Positions 57,492 to 64,000 of a stretch of 64,000 bases of DNA are shown here, piece by piece. The position numbers were made by a program, and so were the translations under genes. Numbering within the stretch: the first letter of the stretch is position 1; each line of letters starts with the position of its first letter. The notes under the pieces were generated by a model. It was not told the origin of the DNA, did no database searches, and saw nothing but the letters and a program-made list of their open reading frames with translations. The stretch lies in NCBI RefSeq assembly GCF_014204795.1, contig NZ_JACHMB010000001.1, positions 2,852,001 through 2,916,000 of the forward strand, read 5' to 3'. The DNA comes from Nonomuraea jabiensis (GTDB lineage Bacteria > Actinomycetota > Actinomycetes > Streptosporangiales > Streptosporangiaceae).

Positions 57492-58760
57492 ATGATTCCT
57501 CCCGGGCCGAGACTTCCCTCGGCGGTGCAGACGGCGTGGTTCATCCGGGACGCGCCCGGCATGCTCACCAGGCTCCGGCGCAAGTACGGGCCGATCTTCA
57601 CGGTCCGCTTCACCGGCCTCCCGCCGGAGGTCTACGTGACCACCGGGGAGCTGGCCGAGCAGGTCTTCCGGACCGACCACGGCGGCGGGCGCGCGGGCGA
57701 GGCCCGGCGCGAGTTCCTCGCGCACATGGTGGGCGAGCACTCCGTCCTCACGCTCGACGGCGACCCGTGGTGGCGGCACCGCAAGCTGCTCAACCCGCCG
57801 CTGCGCGCCAAGCAGGTCGCCGGCTACCGCGACGACATCGCGGCCATAGCGGCGGAGAGGATCGCGACCTGGCCGCTGGGCAGGCCTTTCGCGCTGCGCG
57901 ACCGCATGCAGGACATCACGCTGGAGATCATCATCCGGCTGATCTTCGGCATCCACGACGCCGGGCGCGTCAGCCGGCTACGCGCGCTGCTGCCCGAGCT
58001 GATCGAGACCGGCGGGTCCCCGCTGATCCCCATGCTTCCGGAGAGGTTCCGCCGGATCCCGTTCGGGCCCTATCCCCGGTTCGTACGGGTGAGCGCCGAG
58101 GTGGACGCGATCCTGTTCGACGAGATCCGCCGCCGCCGGGCCGCGCCAGGAGGCACCGACGTGCTCGGCCGCCTGCTGGACACCGAGCTGGGCGACCACG
58201 AGATCCGCGACGAGCTGATCACCATGCTCCTCGCCGGGCACGAGACCACCGCCACCGGCCTCGCCTGGGCCTTCGAACGGCTCCTGCGCATGCCCGAGAT
58301 CCTCGACCGGCTCCCCGACGACGAGGCCTACCTCGACGCGGTGGTCAAGGAGGTGCTGCGGGTCAGGCCGGTGGTCTACGAGGCGCCGAGAATGCTCGAC
58401 GCCCCGCTACGGCTGGGCGAGTACGAGATCCCCGCCGGATGGTACGCGGGACCGTTCATCCCGCTCGTGCACCACGACCCCGCCGCCTTCCCCGAACCCG
58501 ACGAGTTCCGCCCGGAGCGCTTCCTCGACGGGCCCCAGAGCAGGGCCTGGATGCCGTTCGGCGGCGGGCGGCGCTTCTGCGTCGGCGCGCAGCTGGCGCT
58601 GCTGGAGATGCGCGTCATCATCCGCGAGGTACTGCACCGCCTGGAGCTCACGGCACCCGATCAGGCGCCGGAGGCCAGGCGGCTGAAGAACGTCACGCTC
58701 GCACCCGCGAACCTGACCCGCGTCACTGCGCGCGCTCGGACTCCTGCTCGGACCCCGTAG
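57492..58760 (+). CDS. Cytochrome P450, 422 aa
   Basis: Soluble heme monooxygenase. I-helix oxygen-binding AGHETT (248-253), K-helix Glu-x-x-Arg in KEVLRVRP and heme Cys363 in FGGGRRFCVGA, with PERF and ERR-triad elements in order. No membrane anchor. ATG 57492 has GAGG 8 bases upstream; the earlier ATG 57477 lies before that site. Substrate unknown; related to the CYP family used for lipophilic small molecules. No ferredoxin gene adjacent. Its 3' end overlaps the DUF3073 gene (58723-58893) by 38 bases on the other strand. Confidence 0.92.
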   Translation: MIPPGPRLPSAVQTAWFIRDAPGMLTRLRRKYGPIFTVRFTGLPPEVYVTTGELAEQVFRTDHGGGRAGEARREFLAHMVGEHSVLTLDGDPWWRHRKLLNPPLRAKQVAGYRDDIAAIAAERIATWPLGRPFALRDRMQDITLEIIIRLIFGIHDAGRVSRLRALLPELIETGGSPLIPMLPERFRRIPFGPYPRFVRVSAEVDAILFDEIRRRRAAPGGTDVLGRLLDTELGDHEIRDELITMLLAGHETTATGLAWAFERLLRMPEILDRLPDDEAYLDAVVKEVLRVRPVVYEAPRMLDAPLRLGEYEIPAGWYAGPFIPLVHHDPAAFPEPDEFRPERFLDGPQSRAWMPFGGGRRFCVGAQLALLEMRVIIREVLHRLELTAPDQAPEARRLKNVTLAPANLTRVTARARTPARTP

Positions 58761-58893
58761 GCGGGTAGATCTCCTCGCGGCGCGCATCGGCTCCCAACTC
58801 CTCGCGAAGCCGGTCATAGTCGATGTTGTGGTTGGTGTACTTCAGCTGGCGAGCGACCTTCGTCTGCTTCGCCTTGGCTCTTCCTCGGCCCAT
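58723..58893 (-). CDS. DUF3073 protein, 56 aa
   Basis: ATG 58893 with AGGGAG upstream opens a 56-codon frame beginning MGRGRAKAKQTKVARQLKY and containing NIDYDRLREELGA, the exact DUF3073 signature (MGRGRAKAKQxKVARxLKYxxxxxDxxRLxxEL). A small basic protein conserved across actinobacteria, function unknown. Its 3' end lies under the P450 3' end on the opposite strand. Confidence 0.9.
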   Translation of the reverse strand: MGRGRAKAKQTKVARQLKYTNHNIDYDRLREELGADARREEIYPPTGSEQESERAQ

Positions 58894-58940
58894 GGCTACT
58901 CCCTAGTCCCCGCTGTCATCCTAGCCAACAACGTTACGAC

Positions 58941-58956
58941 TTGAAGAATTATGCAA
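58941..58956. promoter_or_regulatory. Imperfect palindrome before the ArsR gene
   Basis: TTGAAGAATTATGCAA matches its own complement at 12 of 16 positions (TTG..A.AATT.T.CAA). It lies 25 bp before the chosen ArsR start and would overlap the coding region if the earlier ATG (58951) were used, which favours the later start. Confidence 0.45.
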
Positions 58957-58980
58957 CTGCGCTGGATTAGTCTGGGCTAT

Positions 58981-59313
58981 ATGCACGTGGAGGTCCACCA
59001 GGCCAAGGCCGACTTCTTCAGAACGCTCGGCCACCCCGCTCGCATCCGAGTGTTGGAGCTACTCCAGGAAGGGCCGCTTCCCGTCCGGGATCTGCTGGCC
59101 CAGATCGACATCGAGGCCTCGAGCCTCTCCCAGCAGCTCGCCGTCCTGCGCAGAGCGGGGATCGTGAGCGCGATTCGCGAGGGCAGCACCGTCGTCTACA
59201 CGCTGGCCACACCCGAGCTGGCCGACCTGCTCGGGGCTGCCCGCAGGATTCTCACCGACATGCTCGCCGACCAGGGCGAGCTGCTCGCGGAGCTGCGAGC
59301 GGAGGTCACTTAG
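58981..59313 (+). CDS. ArsR-family regulator without an obvious metal site, 110 aa
   Basis: Winged helix with HTH LLAQIDIEASSLSQQLAVLRRAGIVSA and wing EGSTVVYTL. No Cys residues, and no alpha-5 His/Asp set, so it probably senses something other than metal. Similar regulators precede membrane transporters; here the convergent neighbour is a membrane protein of unknown function (59306-59860), overlapping by 8 bases at the ends. Start ATG 58981 (MHVEVHQAKADFF) preferred to 58951. Confidence 0.82.
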   Translation: MHVEVHQAKADFFRTLGHPARIRVLELLQEGPLPVRDLLAQIDIEASSLSQQLAVLRRAGIVSAIREGSTVVYTLATPELADLLGAARRILTDMLADQGELLAELRAEVT

Positions 59314-59860
59314 CCAGCGCCGTCCGCACGCGCTTGGGGTACCAGGCCGTGAAGACGGCGGGCAGAACGAAGGTGAGCACCTTGATGGCGATGACGAGCG
59401 TCGTCGCGTGAGGTGAGAGGGACAGCACGAGCGTCAGGGAGACCGCGGCGACGGTGAAGGCCGCCGCCCAGACCGTGGTGATGACCGCGTTGACGCGGTG
59501 GAAGCGCGGGGTCTCCCAGACCTCCTTCGGCGCCATCGTGCGCGCGATGCCGAGCGTGAAGGGCTTGCGGATGGCCAGCGAGCCCCAGGCGGTGCCCGCC
59601 AGCCAGACGTTGACCAGCGCGGGGCCGTACGGAGTGAGCGGCGAGTGCGGGGCCACCAGCGACAGCGCCGTGAGGCAGGCGAAGAACAGCGCCGCGCTGC
59701 TCTCGATCACCATCTCGTCCCAGGCCCTGCCCGCCCTGCGGTCGATGACGACGAGGCCGAGGGCGATGACGAGCCCGGTGATGGCGCCCCAGCGCCACTC
59801 GTCGCCGGTGGCGATGACCGCGTAGACGATCCAGGGCAGGAAGCCGAGCAGACCGCGCAT
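59306..59860 (-). CDS. Membrane protein of unknown function, 184 aa
   Basis: Six hydrophobic segments: LLGFLPWIVYAVIA, AITGLVIALGLVVI, AALFFACLTALSLVA, VNVWLAGTAWGSLAI, VITTVWAAAFTVAAVSLTLVL and VIAIKVLTFVLPAVFTAWY. The RAWDEMVIESSAALFF stretch resembles a small actinobacterial family of six-helix proteins without assigned role. AAAGGA lies before ATG 59860. Divergent from the PadR gene at 59938 with inverted operator copies between, so it is probably repressed by PadR. Confidence 0.8.
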   Translation of the reverse strand: MRGLLGFLPWIVYAVIATGDEWRWGAITGLVIALGLVVIDRRAGRAWDEMVIESSAALFFACLTALSLVAPHSPLTPYGPALVNVWLAGTAWGSLAIRKPFTLGIARTMAPKEVWETPRFHRVNAVITTVWAAAFTVAAVSLTLVLSLSPHATTLVIAIKVLTFVLPAVFTAWYPKRVRTALAK

Positions 59861-59876
59861 GGTGGGGTGTCCTTTC

Positions 59877-59939
59877 ACATTCCTAAAGTGACATGTCGAA
59901 GCTAGAACCTCCTGCGCTGATATGTCAATATAGGAATAT
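59877..59939. promoter_or_regulatory. Inverted pair of 21-bp PadR-operator-like elements
   Basis: On the plus strand at 59919-59939: GATATGTCAATATAGGAATA followed by T. On the minus strand at 59897-59877: GACATGTCACTTTAGGAATG followed by T. They match at 16 of 21 positions, pointing away from each other towards the PadR and membrane genes. Each contains ATGTCA, fitting ATGT/ACAT-type PadR sites. The right copy overlaps the PadR ATG. Confidence 0.65.
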
Positions 59940-60450
59940 GAGCCTTCGACACGCCGTGCTGGGACTGCTCTCCGAGGGACCCGCGAGCGGATACGACCTG
60001 ATGAAGATGTTCGACATCTCGCTGTCGAACGTGTGGCCCGCCACGCAGAGCCAGCTCTACGCGGAGCTGGGCAAACTGGCCGACGCGGGTCTCGTGGACG
60101 TGTCGGCCGAGGGCCCGCGCGGCCGCAAGGAGTACGCGATCACCGAGGCGGGCCTGGCCGAGCTGCGTCACTGGATCACCGAGGTCGAGCCGACCAGGGT
60201 CCTGCGCAGCGACATGCTGCTCCGCGTGTTCTTCCTGGCCCAGGTCGCGCCCGAGCAGGCCCGCGGCTACCTGCGCCACCAGGCCGAGCACGTCCGCAAG
60301 CACGTGGAGCACCTGGAGGGCATCCGCGGGTTCCTTGAGAACCGCGACGACAACCTCTCGGTGTACGGCCGGATCAGCCTCGAATACGGCCTGCGCCTGG
60401 GCAGGGCCCAGCAGGAGTGGGCCGAATGGGCCGAAGGTCAGATCGGTTAG
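59938..60450 (+). CDS. PadR-family transcriptional regulator, 170 aa
   Basis: PadR winged helix: MSLRHAVLGLLSEGPASGYDLMKMFDISLSNVWPATQSQLYAELGKLADAGLVD in outline, with the YxVxxLxxxGLV wing and EYAITEAGLAELRHW, then the coiled C-terminal dimerisation helix (PadR_C, about 90-165). ATG 59938 follows an AATATAGGAAT spacer that doubles as operator. Divergent from the six-helix membrane gene and 10 bp before menB, so it may regulate both directions. Confidence 0.9.
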   Translation: MSLRHAVLGLLSEGPASGYDLMKMFDISLSNVWPATQSQLYAELGKLADAGLVDVSAEGPRGRKEYAITEAGLAELRHWITEVEPTRVLRSDMLLRVFFLAQVAPEQARGYLRHQAEHVRKHVEHLEGIRGFLENRDDNLSVYGRISLEYGLRLGRAQQEWAEWAEGQIG

Positions 60451-60460
60451 GCTCTGGCGC

Positions 60461-61339
60461 ATGGTCTCCGAGCTGTTCGATCCCAAGGCGTGGCAGGCGG
60501 TCGAGGGATTCGACTTCACCGACATCACCTACCACCGGGCAGTCGACCAGGGCACGGTGCGGATCGCGTTCGACCGCCCCGAGGTGCGCAACGCCTTCCG
60601 CCCGCAGACCGTGGACGAGCTCTACCGCGCGCTCGACCACGCCAGGCAGACCACCGACGTCGGCTGCGTGCTGCTCACCGGCAACGGCCCCTCGCCCAAG
60701 GACGGCGGGTGGGCCTTCTGCTCGGGCGGCGACCAGCGCATCAGGGGCAAGGACGGCTACCAGTACGCCGACGGCACGGCGGCCACCGGGCGGCTGCACA
60801 TCCTGGAGGTGCAGCGGCTCATCCGGTTCATGCCCAAGATCGTGATCTGCGTGGTGCCCGGCTGGGCCGCGGGCGGCGGCCACAGCCTGCACGTCGTGGC
60901 GGATCTCACACTCGCCAGCGCCGAGCACGCCCGCTTCAAGCAGACCGACGCCGACGTGGCCAGCTTCGACGGCGGTTTCGGCTCGGCCTATCTCGCGCGG
61001 CAGGTCGGCCAGAAGTTCGCCCGCGAGATCTTCTTCCTCGGCGACACCTACACGGCGGCCGACGCGCACCGCATGGGCATGGTCAACGCCGTCGTCCCGC
61101 ACGAGGAGCTGGAGCGTACGGCCCTGGAGTGGGGCCGCAAGATCAACGGCAAGTCGCCGACGGCGCAGCGGATGCTCAAGTTCGCCTTCAACGCGATCGA
61201 CGACGGGCTCGTCGGGCAGCAGGTGTTCGCCGGCGAGGCGACGCGGCTGGCGTACATGACGGACGAGGCGGCCGAGGGGCGCGACTCGTTCCTGCAGAAG
61301 CGCGAGCCCGACTGGTCGCCGTACCCCTGGCACTTCTGA
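60461..61339 (+). CDS. menB: 1,4-dihydroxy-2-naphthoyl-CoA synthase (MenB), 292 aa
   Basis: Crotonase-fold enzyme closing the second ring in menaquinone synthesis: converts o-succinylbenzoyl-CoA to DHNA-CoA. Distinctive MenB features: VRIAFDRPEVRNAFRPQTVDELY, FCSGGDQRIRGKDGYQY (bicarbonate/active-site loop), CVVPGWAAGGGHSLHVVADL and the C-terminal KREPDWSPYPWHF. ATG 60461. Implies the classic menaquinone pathway rather than futalosine, as in many Streptosporangiales; other men genes are outside the window. A kinase gene follows 27 bp later. Confidence 0.92.
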   Translation: MVSELFDPKAWQAVEGFDFTDITYHRAVDQGTVRIAFDRPEVRNAFRPQTVDELYRALDHARQTTDVGCVLLTGNGPSPKDGGWAFCSGGDQRIRGKDGYQYADGTAATGRLHILEVQRLIRFMPKIVICVVPGWAAGGGHSLHVVADLTLASAEHARFKQTDADVASFDGGFGSAYLARQVGQKFAREIFFLGDTYTAADAHRMGMVNAVVPHEELERTALEWGRKINGKSPTAQRMLKFAFNAIDDGLVGQQVFAGEATRLAYMTDEAAEGRDSFLQKREPDWSPYPWHF

Positions 61340-61366
61340 GCCGGCGCTTCCGGGCAGACTGGGGCC

Positions 61367-62281
61367 ATGACGATCAGGGTGCCGGCGGCGTTGACCGAGT
61401 CGCACGTGAAATGGGACGGGGAGGCCGGTCGCGCCTGGTCCGCGGCGCTCCCCGCGCTGGCCGAGCGTTACCTGGAGGAGTGGGCGCTGCGGCTGGACGG
61501 GGAGCCCAGGCACGGGGTGGTGTCCCTCGTGCTGCCCGTCTTACGCGAGGACGGGACGAAGGCGGCGCTCAAGCTCCAGCCCGTCACCGACGAGAACGCC
61601 ACCGAGGCTCCCGGCCTGCGCACCTGGGCCGGTGACGCGTCGGTGCTGCTGCTCGACTCCGACCCCGACACCGGCACCCTGCTGCTCGAACGGCTGGAGG
61701 CCGACCGGCCCCTGTCCGCCATGCCGGACGACCTGAAGGCCCTGGGCATCCTCGCGGACCTCCTGGCCCGCCTGGTGTCCTACCGGGCGCCCGAGGGGAT
61801 GCGCCGGTTGGGCGACATCGCCCGGGCCATGCTGGAGGACGTGGACCGGGCCGTGGCGAAGCTGCCGCGCGAGAGCGACCGCCGCTGGATGCGCTACTGC
61901 GCGGGCGCCGTCGGCGAGCTCGTCTCCGAGCCGGGCGACCGGCTGCTGCACTGGGACCTGCACTACGACAACGTGCTGGCCGCCGACCGGGAGCCGTGGC
62001 TCAGCATCGACCCCAAGCCGCTGGCGGGCGACCCGGGGTTCGACCTGCTGCCCGCCCTGCACAACCGCTGGGACGCCGTGGTCGCGACCGGCGACGTGAC
62101 GCGGGGCGTGCTGCGCCGCTTCGACCTCATGGTGGACCGGCTCGGCCTCGACCCCCGGCGGGCCGCCGGGTGGACGCTCGGTCGGGTGCTGCAGAACGCC
62201 CTGTGGGACGTCAAGAACGAGGAGACCGAGCTCGACGAGATCGGCCTGGCCGTCGCCGAGGCCGTACGTCAGCGGATCTGA
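61367..62281 (+). CDS. Aminoglycoside/streptomycin 6-phosphotransferase-type kinase, 304 aa
   Basis: APH(6)/streptomycin-6-kinase-like protein: N-terminal lobe ending LLLDSDPDTGTLLLERLE, catalytic Brenner loop RLLHWDLHYDNVLA (Asp about 197) and metal-binding SIDPKPLAGDPGFDL. Many family members in actinomycetes are not resistance enzymes but phosphorylate sugars or unknown small molecules. Co-directional with menB, 27 bp apart. Its end overlaps the quinone reductase gene 3' end on the other strand by 13 bases. Confidence 0.85.
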   Translation: MTIRVPAALTESHVKWDGEAGRAWSAALPALAERYLEEWALRLDGEPRHGVVSLVLPVLREDGTKAALKLQPVTDENATEAPGLRTWAGDASVLLLDSDPDTGTLLLERLEADRPLSAMPDDLKALGILADLLARLVSYRAPEGMRRLGDIARAMLEDVDRAVAKLPRESDRRWMRYCAGAVGELVSEPGDRLLHWDLHYDNVLAADREPWLSIDPKPLAGDPGFDLLPALHNRWDAVVATGDVTRGVLRRFDLMVDRLGLDPRRAAGWTLGRVLQNALWDVKNEETELDEIGLAVAEAVRQRI

Positions 62282-63195
62282 AGGACGATCTTGCCCTGGC
62301 CGTGGCCGGTCTCGATCTCCCGGTGCGCCTGCGCCGCTTCCTCCAGCGGGTACGTCCTGCGTACCGAGAACGTGAAGGCGCCCTCGGCGTACAGGCGGGC
62401 GTAGCGCCCGAGCCGCTCGGCGGAGCGCTGCCCCTGCACCACCCGGACACCCAGCTCGGCCGCCTTGCCGTGCTCGACCAGCGTGACGATCCGGGCGCGG
62501 TCCTTGACCAGCTCGATCGAGACCTCCAGCGCGTGGCCTCCGGCCCCGTCGAGCGCGGCGTCCACGCCGTTGGGGGCGAGGGCGCGTACCCGGTCGGCGA
62601 GCCCGTCGCCGTAGGCCACCGGGACGGCGCCGAGGTCGCGCAGGTAGTCGTGGTTGGCCTCACGGGCCGTTCCGATCACGGTGGCCCCGCGCCGCCGGGC
62701 GATCTGCACGGCCGCCGTGCCCACGGACCCGGCCGCGCCGTGGACGAGCAGCGTCTCGCCCTCCGCCAGGCCGATCCCGTCGATCGCCAGCTCGGCGGTC
62801 TGCACGCCCGAGGTCAGCCCGCCGGCCACCTCCCACGGCACCTGCGCGGGCTTGGGCGCCACGTCCGTCCCCGGCACCACGATGTACTCGGCGTAGGCGT
62901 GCAGCGCCGAGAACCCGAGCACCTCGTCCCCGACGGAGACCCCGCTCACGCCGTCGCCCACCTGGTCCACCACGCCCGCGAACTCGTTGCCGGGAATGCG
63001 CGGGAAGGGCTTGGGGCCCATGTACGGCGGCAGCCACCCCGCCCGTACGGCGGTGTCGAACGGCTGCACGCCGGCCGCATGCACCCGTACCCGGACCTCG
63101 CCGGGGCCCGCCTGGGGCGCGGGCAGCTCCATCACCTTCAGGACCTCCGGGCCACCGGGTTCGGCGAAGGCCGCGGCTCTCATCACGTCAGTCAT
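62269..63195 (-). CDS. Quinone oxidoreductase/zinc-type alcohol dehydrogenase-like (MDR) protein, 308 aa
   Basis: Medium-chain dehydrogenase/reductase of the NADPH:quinone reductase group. GroES-like N-terminal domain (VHAAGVQPFDTAVRAG), cofactor motif LLVHGAAGSVGTAAVQIARRRGA (about 149-171). No structural or catalytic zinc cysteines, as expected for the quinone reductase branch. Probably reduces quinones or activated alkenes. ATG 63195; overlaps the APH gene by 13 bases tail to tail. Confidence 0.9.
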   Translation of the reverse strand: MTDVMRAAAFAEPGGPEVLKVMELPAPQAGPGEVRVRVHAAGVQPFDTAVRAGWLPPYMGPKPFPRIPGNEFAGVVDQVGDGVSGVSVGDEVLGFSALHAYAEYIVVPGTDVAPKPAQVPWEVAGGLTSGVQTAELAIDGIGLAEGETLLVHGAAGSVGTAAVQIARRRGATVIGTAREANHDYLRDLGAVPVAYGDGLADRVRALAPNGVDAALDGAGGHALEVSIELVKDRARIVTLVEHGKAAELGVRVVQGQRSAERLGRYARLYAEGAFTFSVRRTYPLEEAAQAHREIETGHGQGKIVLQIR

Positions 63196-63258
63196 GAGCT
63201 CCAGCCTGCAACCTCAACCTAAGTGGAGGTCAAGTCGGGGAAACTCGCCAGACTTTTC

Positions 63259-63298
63259 GGGAACTTCTCGCTTTAGTCGCGCTTTATCTGTATATAGT
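63259..63298 (+). promoter_or_regulatory. Promoter candidates for the NfeD/flotillin pair
   Basis: TATAGT (63293-63298) with CTTTAG 16 bp upstream could be a vegetative-type promoter. GGGAAC (63259-63264) could alternatively be an ECF-type -35. Both end 40-75 bp before ATG 63338 in a locally AT-rich stretch. Confidence 0.35.
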
Positions 63299-63337
63299 CC
63301 GTCAGGACGTCAACGGGGGATGGGCACACGAGGCGGG

Positions 63338-63889
63338 ATGACTGAGTTCTTAGACACCGTACTGAGCTTTCCGACTGTCATTTTCACTTTCCTTCTCGTG
63401 GTGGTCATCGGTTATTGGCTGACCGTGATCACCGGGCTGTTCGAACTGGAAGATGACGCCGCCTGGCTGGGCCTCGGGGGAGTCCCGGCCGGCATCGTGC
63501 TTTCGCTGTTGATTGCCCTGGCCTGGTTGCTCTGCCTCATAGGCAGCGTGGTGGCGAGTGGCGGCCTGCTGATCGCCGTCCCCTTCGCCGCACCGGTCGG
63601 GGCCTGGCTGGCCATCCGTGGCCTGCTGGGTCCGCTGCGCAGGCTGTTCCCCCCGGGGGACCGGCATTCGCGTGGCGACTTCGTCGGCCAGATGTGCGTG
63701 ATCCGCACCGGCGCGGCCACCTCCGACTTCGGCCAGGCCGAGGTCACCGCCGCCGACGGCTCGTCCGCGGTCGTGCAGGTACGCACGACCGGCGAGGACC
63801 GCCTCGCCCGCGGCGACAACGCACTCATCTTCGAATACGACAAAGACGGCGAATTCTTCTGGGTCATGCCCTACGAAAGTGAGCACTGA
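63338..63889 (+). CDS. NfeD-like membrane protein with OB-fold domain (YqiJ-type), 183 aa
   Basis: Three to four TM helices in the first 100 residues (IFTFLLVVVIGYWLTVITGLFEL, GIVLSLLIALAWLLCLIGSVVA, GLLIAVPFAAPVGAWLAI) and a C-terminal soluble OB-like beta domain (GQMCVIRTGAATSDFGQAEV...LIFEYDKDGEFFWVMPY). The gene stop overlaps the start of a flotillin gene (TGATG), the classic NfeD/YqiJ - flotillin/YqiK pairing that organises membrane microdomains. ATG 63338 chosen over 63320 by the better GAGG site. Confidence 0.85.
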   Translation: MTEFLDTVLSFPTVIFTFLLVVVIGYWLTVITGLFELEDDAAWLGLGGVPAGIVLSLLIALAWLLCLIGSVVASGGLLIAVPFAAPVGAWLAIRGLLGPLRRLFPPGDRHSRGDFVGQMCVIRTGAATSDFGQAEVTAADGSSAVVQVRTTGEDRLARGDNALIFEYDKDGEFFWVMPYESEH

Positions 63890-64000
63890 TGGACGTCATC
63901 TCCACCGGCTTCGGCGTATTTCTCGCCGTCATCCTGGTCATCGTGATTGGCCTGCTCGTCGTCATCGGCCGCCTTTTCCGCAAGGTGGAGCAGGGCAAAG
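63889..64000 (+). CDS. Flotillin-like protein (N-terminal 37 codons, cut by window edge)
   Basis: Begins MDVISTGFGVFLAVILVIVIGLLVVIG then RLFRKVEQGK, a single N-terminal membrane hairpin followed by the first strand of an SPFH/Band 7 domain, as in YqiK flotillins. Only the start is visible, so the assignment rests on this and the overlapping NfeD-like partner. Confidence 0.7.
   Translation, partial: MDVISTGFGVFLAVILVIVIGLLVVIGRLFRKVEQGK

Noticed and set aside
57477..58760. Cytochrome P450 as part of a secondary-metabolite cluster.
   Set aside because: No ferredoxin, NRPS, PKS, terpene or glycosyltransferase genes are nearby; only its TetR regulator is adjacent.

Overview
The window is very GC-rich (roughly 70%), with strong G/C preference at third codon positions, many GTG and some TTG starts, ATGA/GTGA stop-start overlaps and several DUFs typical of Actinomycetota. 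Lone NarL-type two-component systems, a Ser/Thr kinase, ECF41-like sigma, LCP wall ligase, DUF3073, MenB and two DUF418 proteins fit a filamentous actinomycete, most likely Streptosporangiales (Nonomuraea/Streptosporangium-like). That placement is inference from gene content only. No rRNA, tRNA, CRISPR array, prophage or large biosynthetic cluster was seen.

Layout. 1-6.8 kb is a decayed region: tails of an antiporter and an FAD monooxygenase, an intact SGNH hydrolase, a 2OG-Fe(II) oxygenase broken by several frameshifts, intact ilvA, a frameshifted small membrane gene facing an FRG-domain gene across tandem palindromes, and a broken CcmH/TPR gene coupled to a PP2C phosphatase. 8-14.6 kb holds a DMT transporter, ohr with a coupled 55-aa gene and twin 21-bp palindromes, TetR/SDR pairs, and an ECF41-like sigma gene divergent from a small DUF6220-like membrane gene through what look like mirror-image ECF41 promoters. 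14.9-20.5 kb is a two-component system, interrupted by a 17-bp minisatellite, divergent from a peptidase-ABC exporter operon across a 14-bp inverted repeat. 20.8-27.5 kb has a Ser/Thr kinase, a kilobase-scale island of nested tandem repeats, a CHRD protein, a cupredoxin-like protein flanked by 42-bp repeats, and a complete IS256-type element.

27.8-45.5 kb contains secreted enzymes (a CBM2-tagged soluble-glucose-dehydrogenase-like protein, a PL8 lyase, a beta-helix protein), two DUF418 proteins, a methyltransferase with an overlapping 24-codon ORF, a CzrA/SmtB-like zinc sensor with its CDF exporter, a DUF4097 lipoprotein behind three 11-bp phased boxes, an ECF sigma coupled to a membrane-anchored propeller protein, a WGR-propeller protein and a HATPase. 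45.6-54.5 kb is redox-themed: a lone molybdenum hydroxylase large subunit; an AhpD-like - DUF6220 - multicopper oxidase operon; and, divergently, a two-component system followed by a sulfite-oxidase-fold Mo protein, a ferredoxin-reductase-type flavoprotein and a zinc-ribbon protein. 54.6-64 kb carries LCP, an F420/NADP oxidoreductase-like protein, TetR/P450, DUF3073, ArsR, PadR with inverted operators, menB, an APH-type kinase, a quinone reductase, and an NfeD-like/flotillin pair running off the right edge.

Recurring themes are divergent regulator-target pairs with visible operators, stop-start coupling, and slippage-type duplications, including duplicated gene 3' ends that carry the stop codon.
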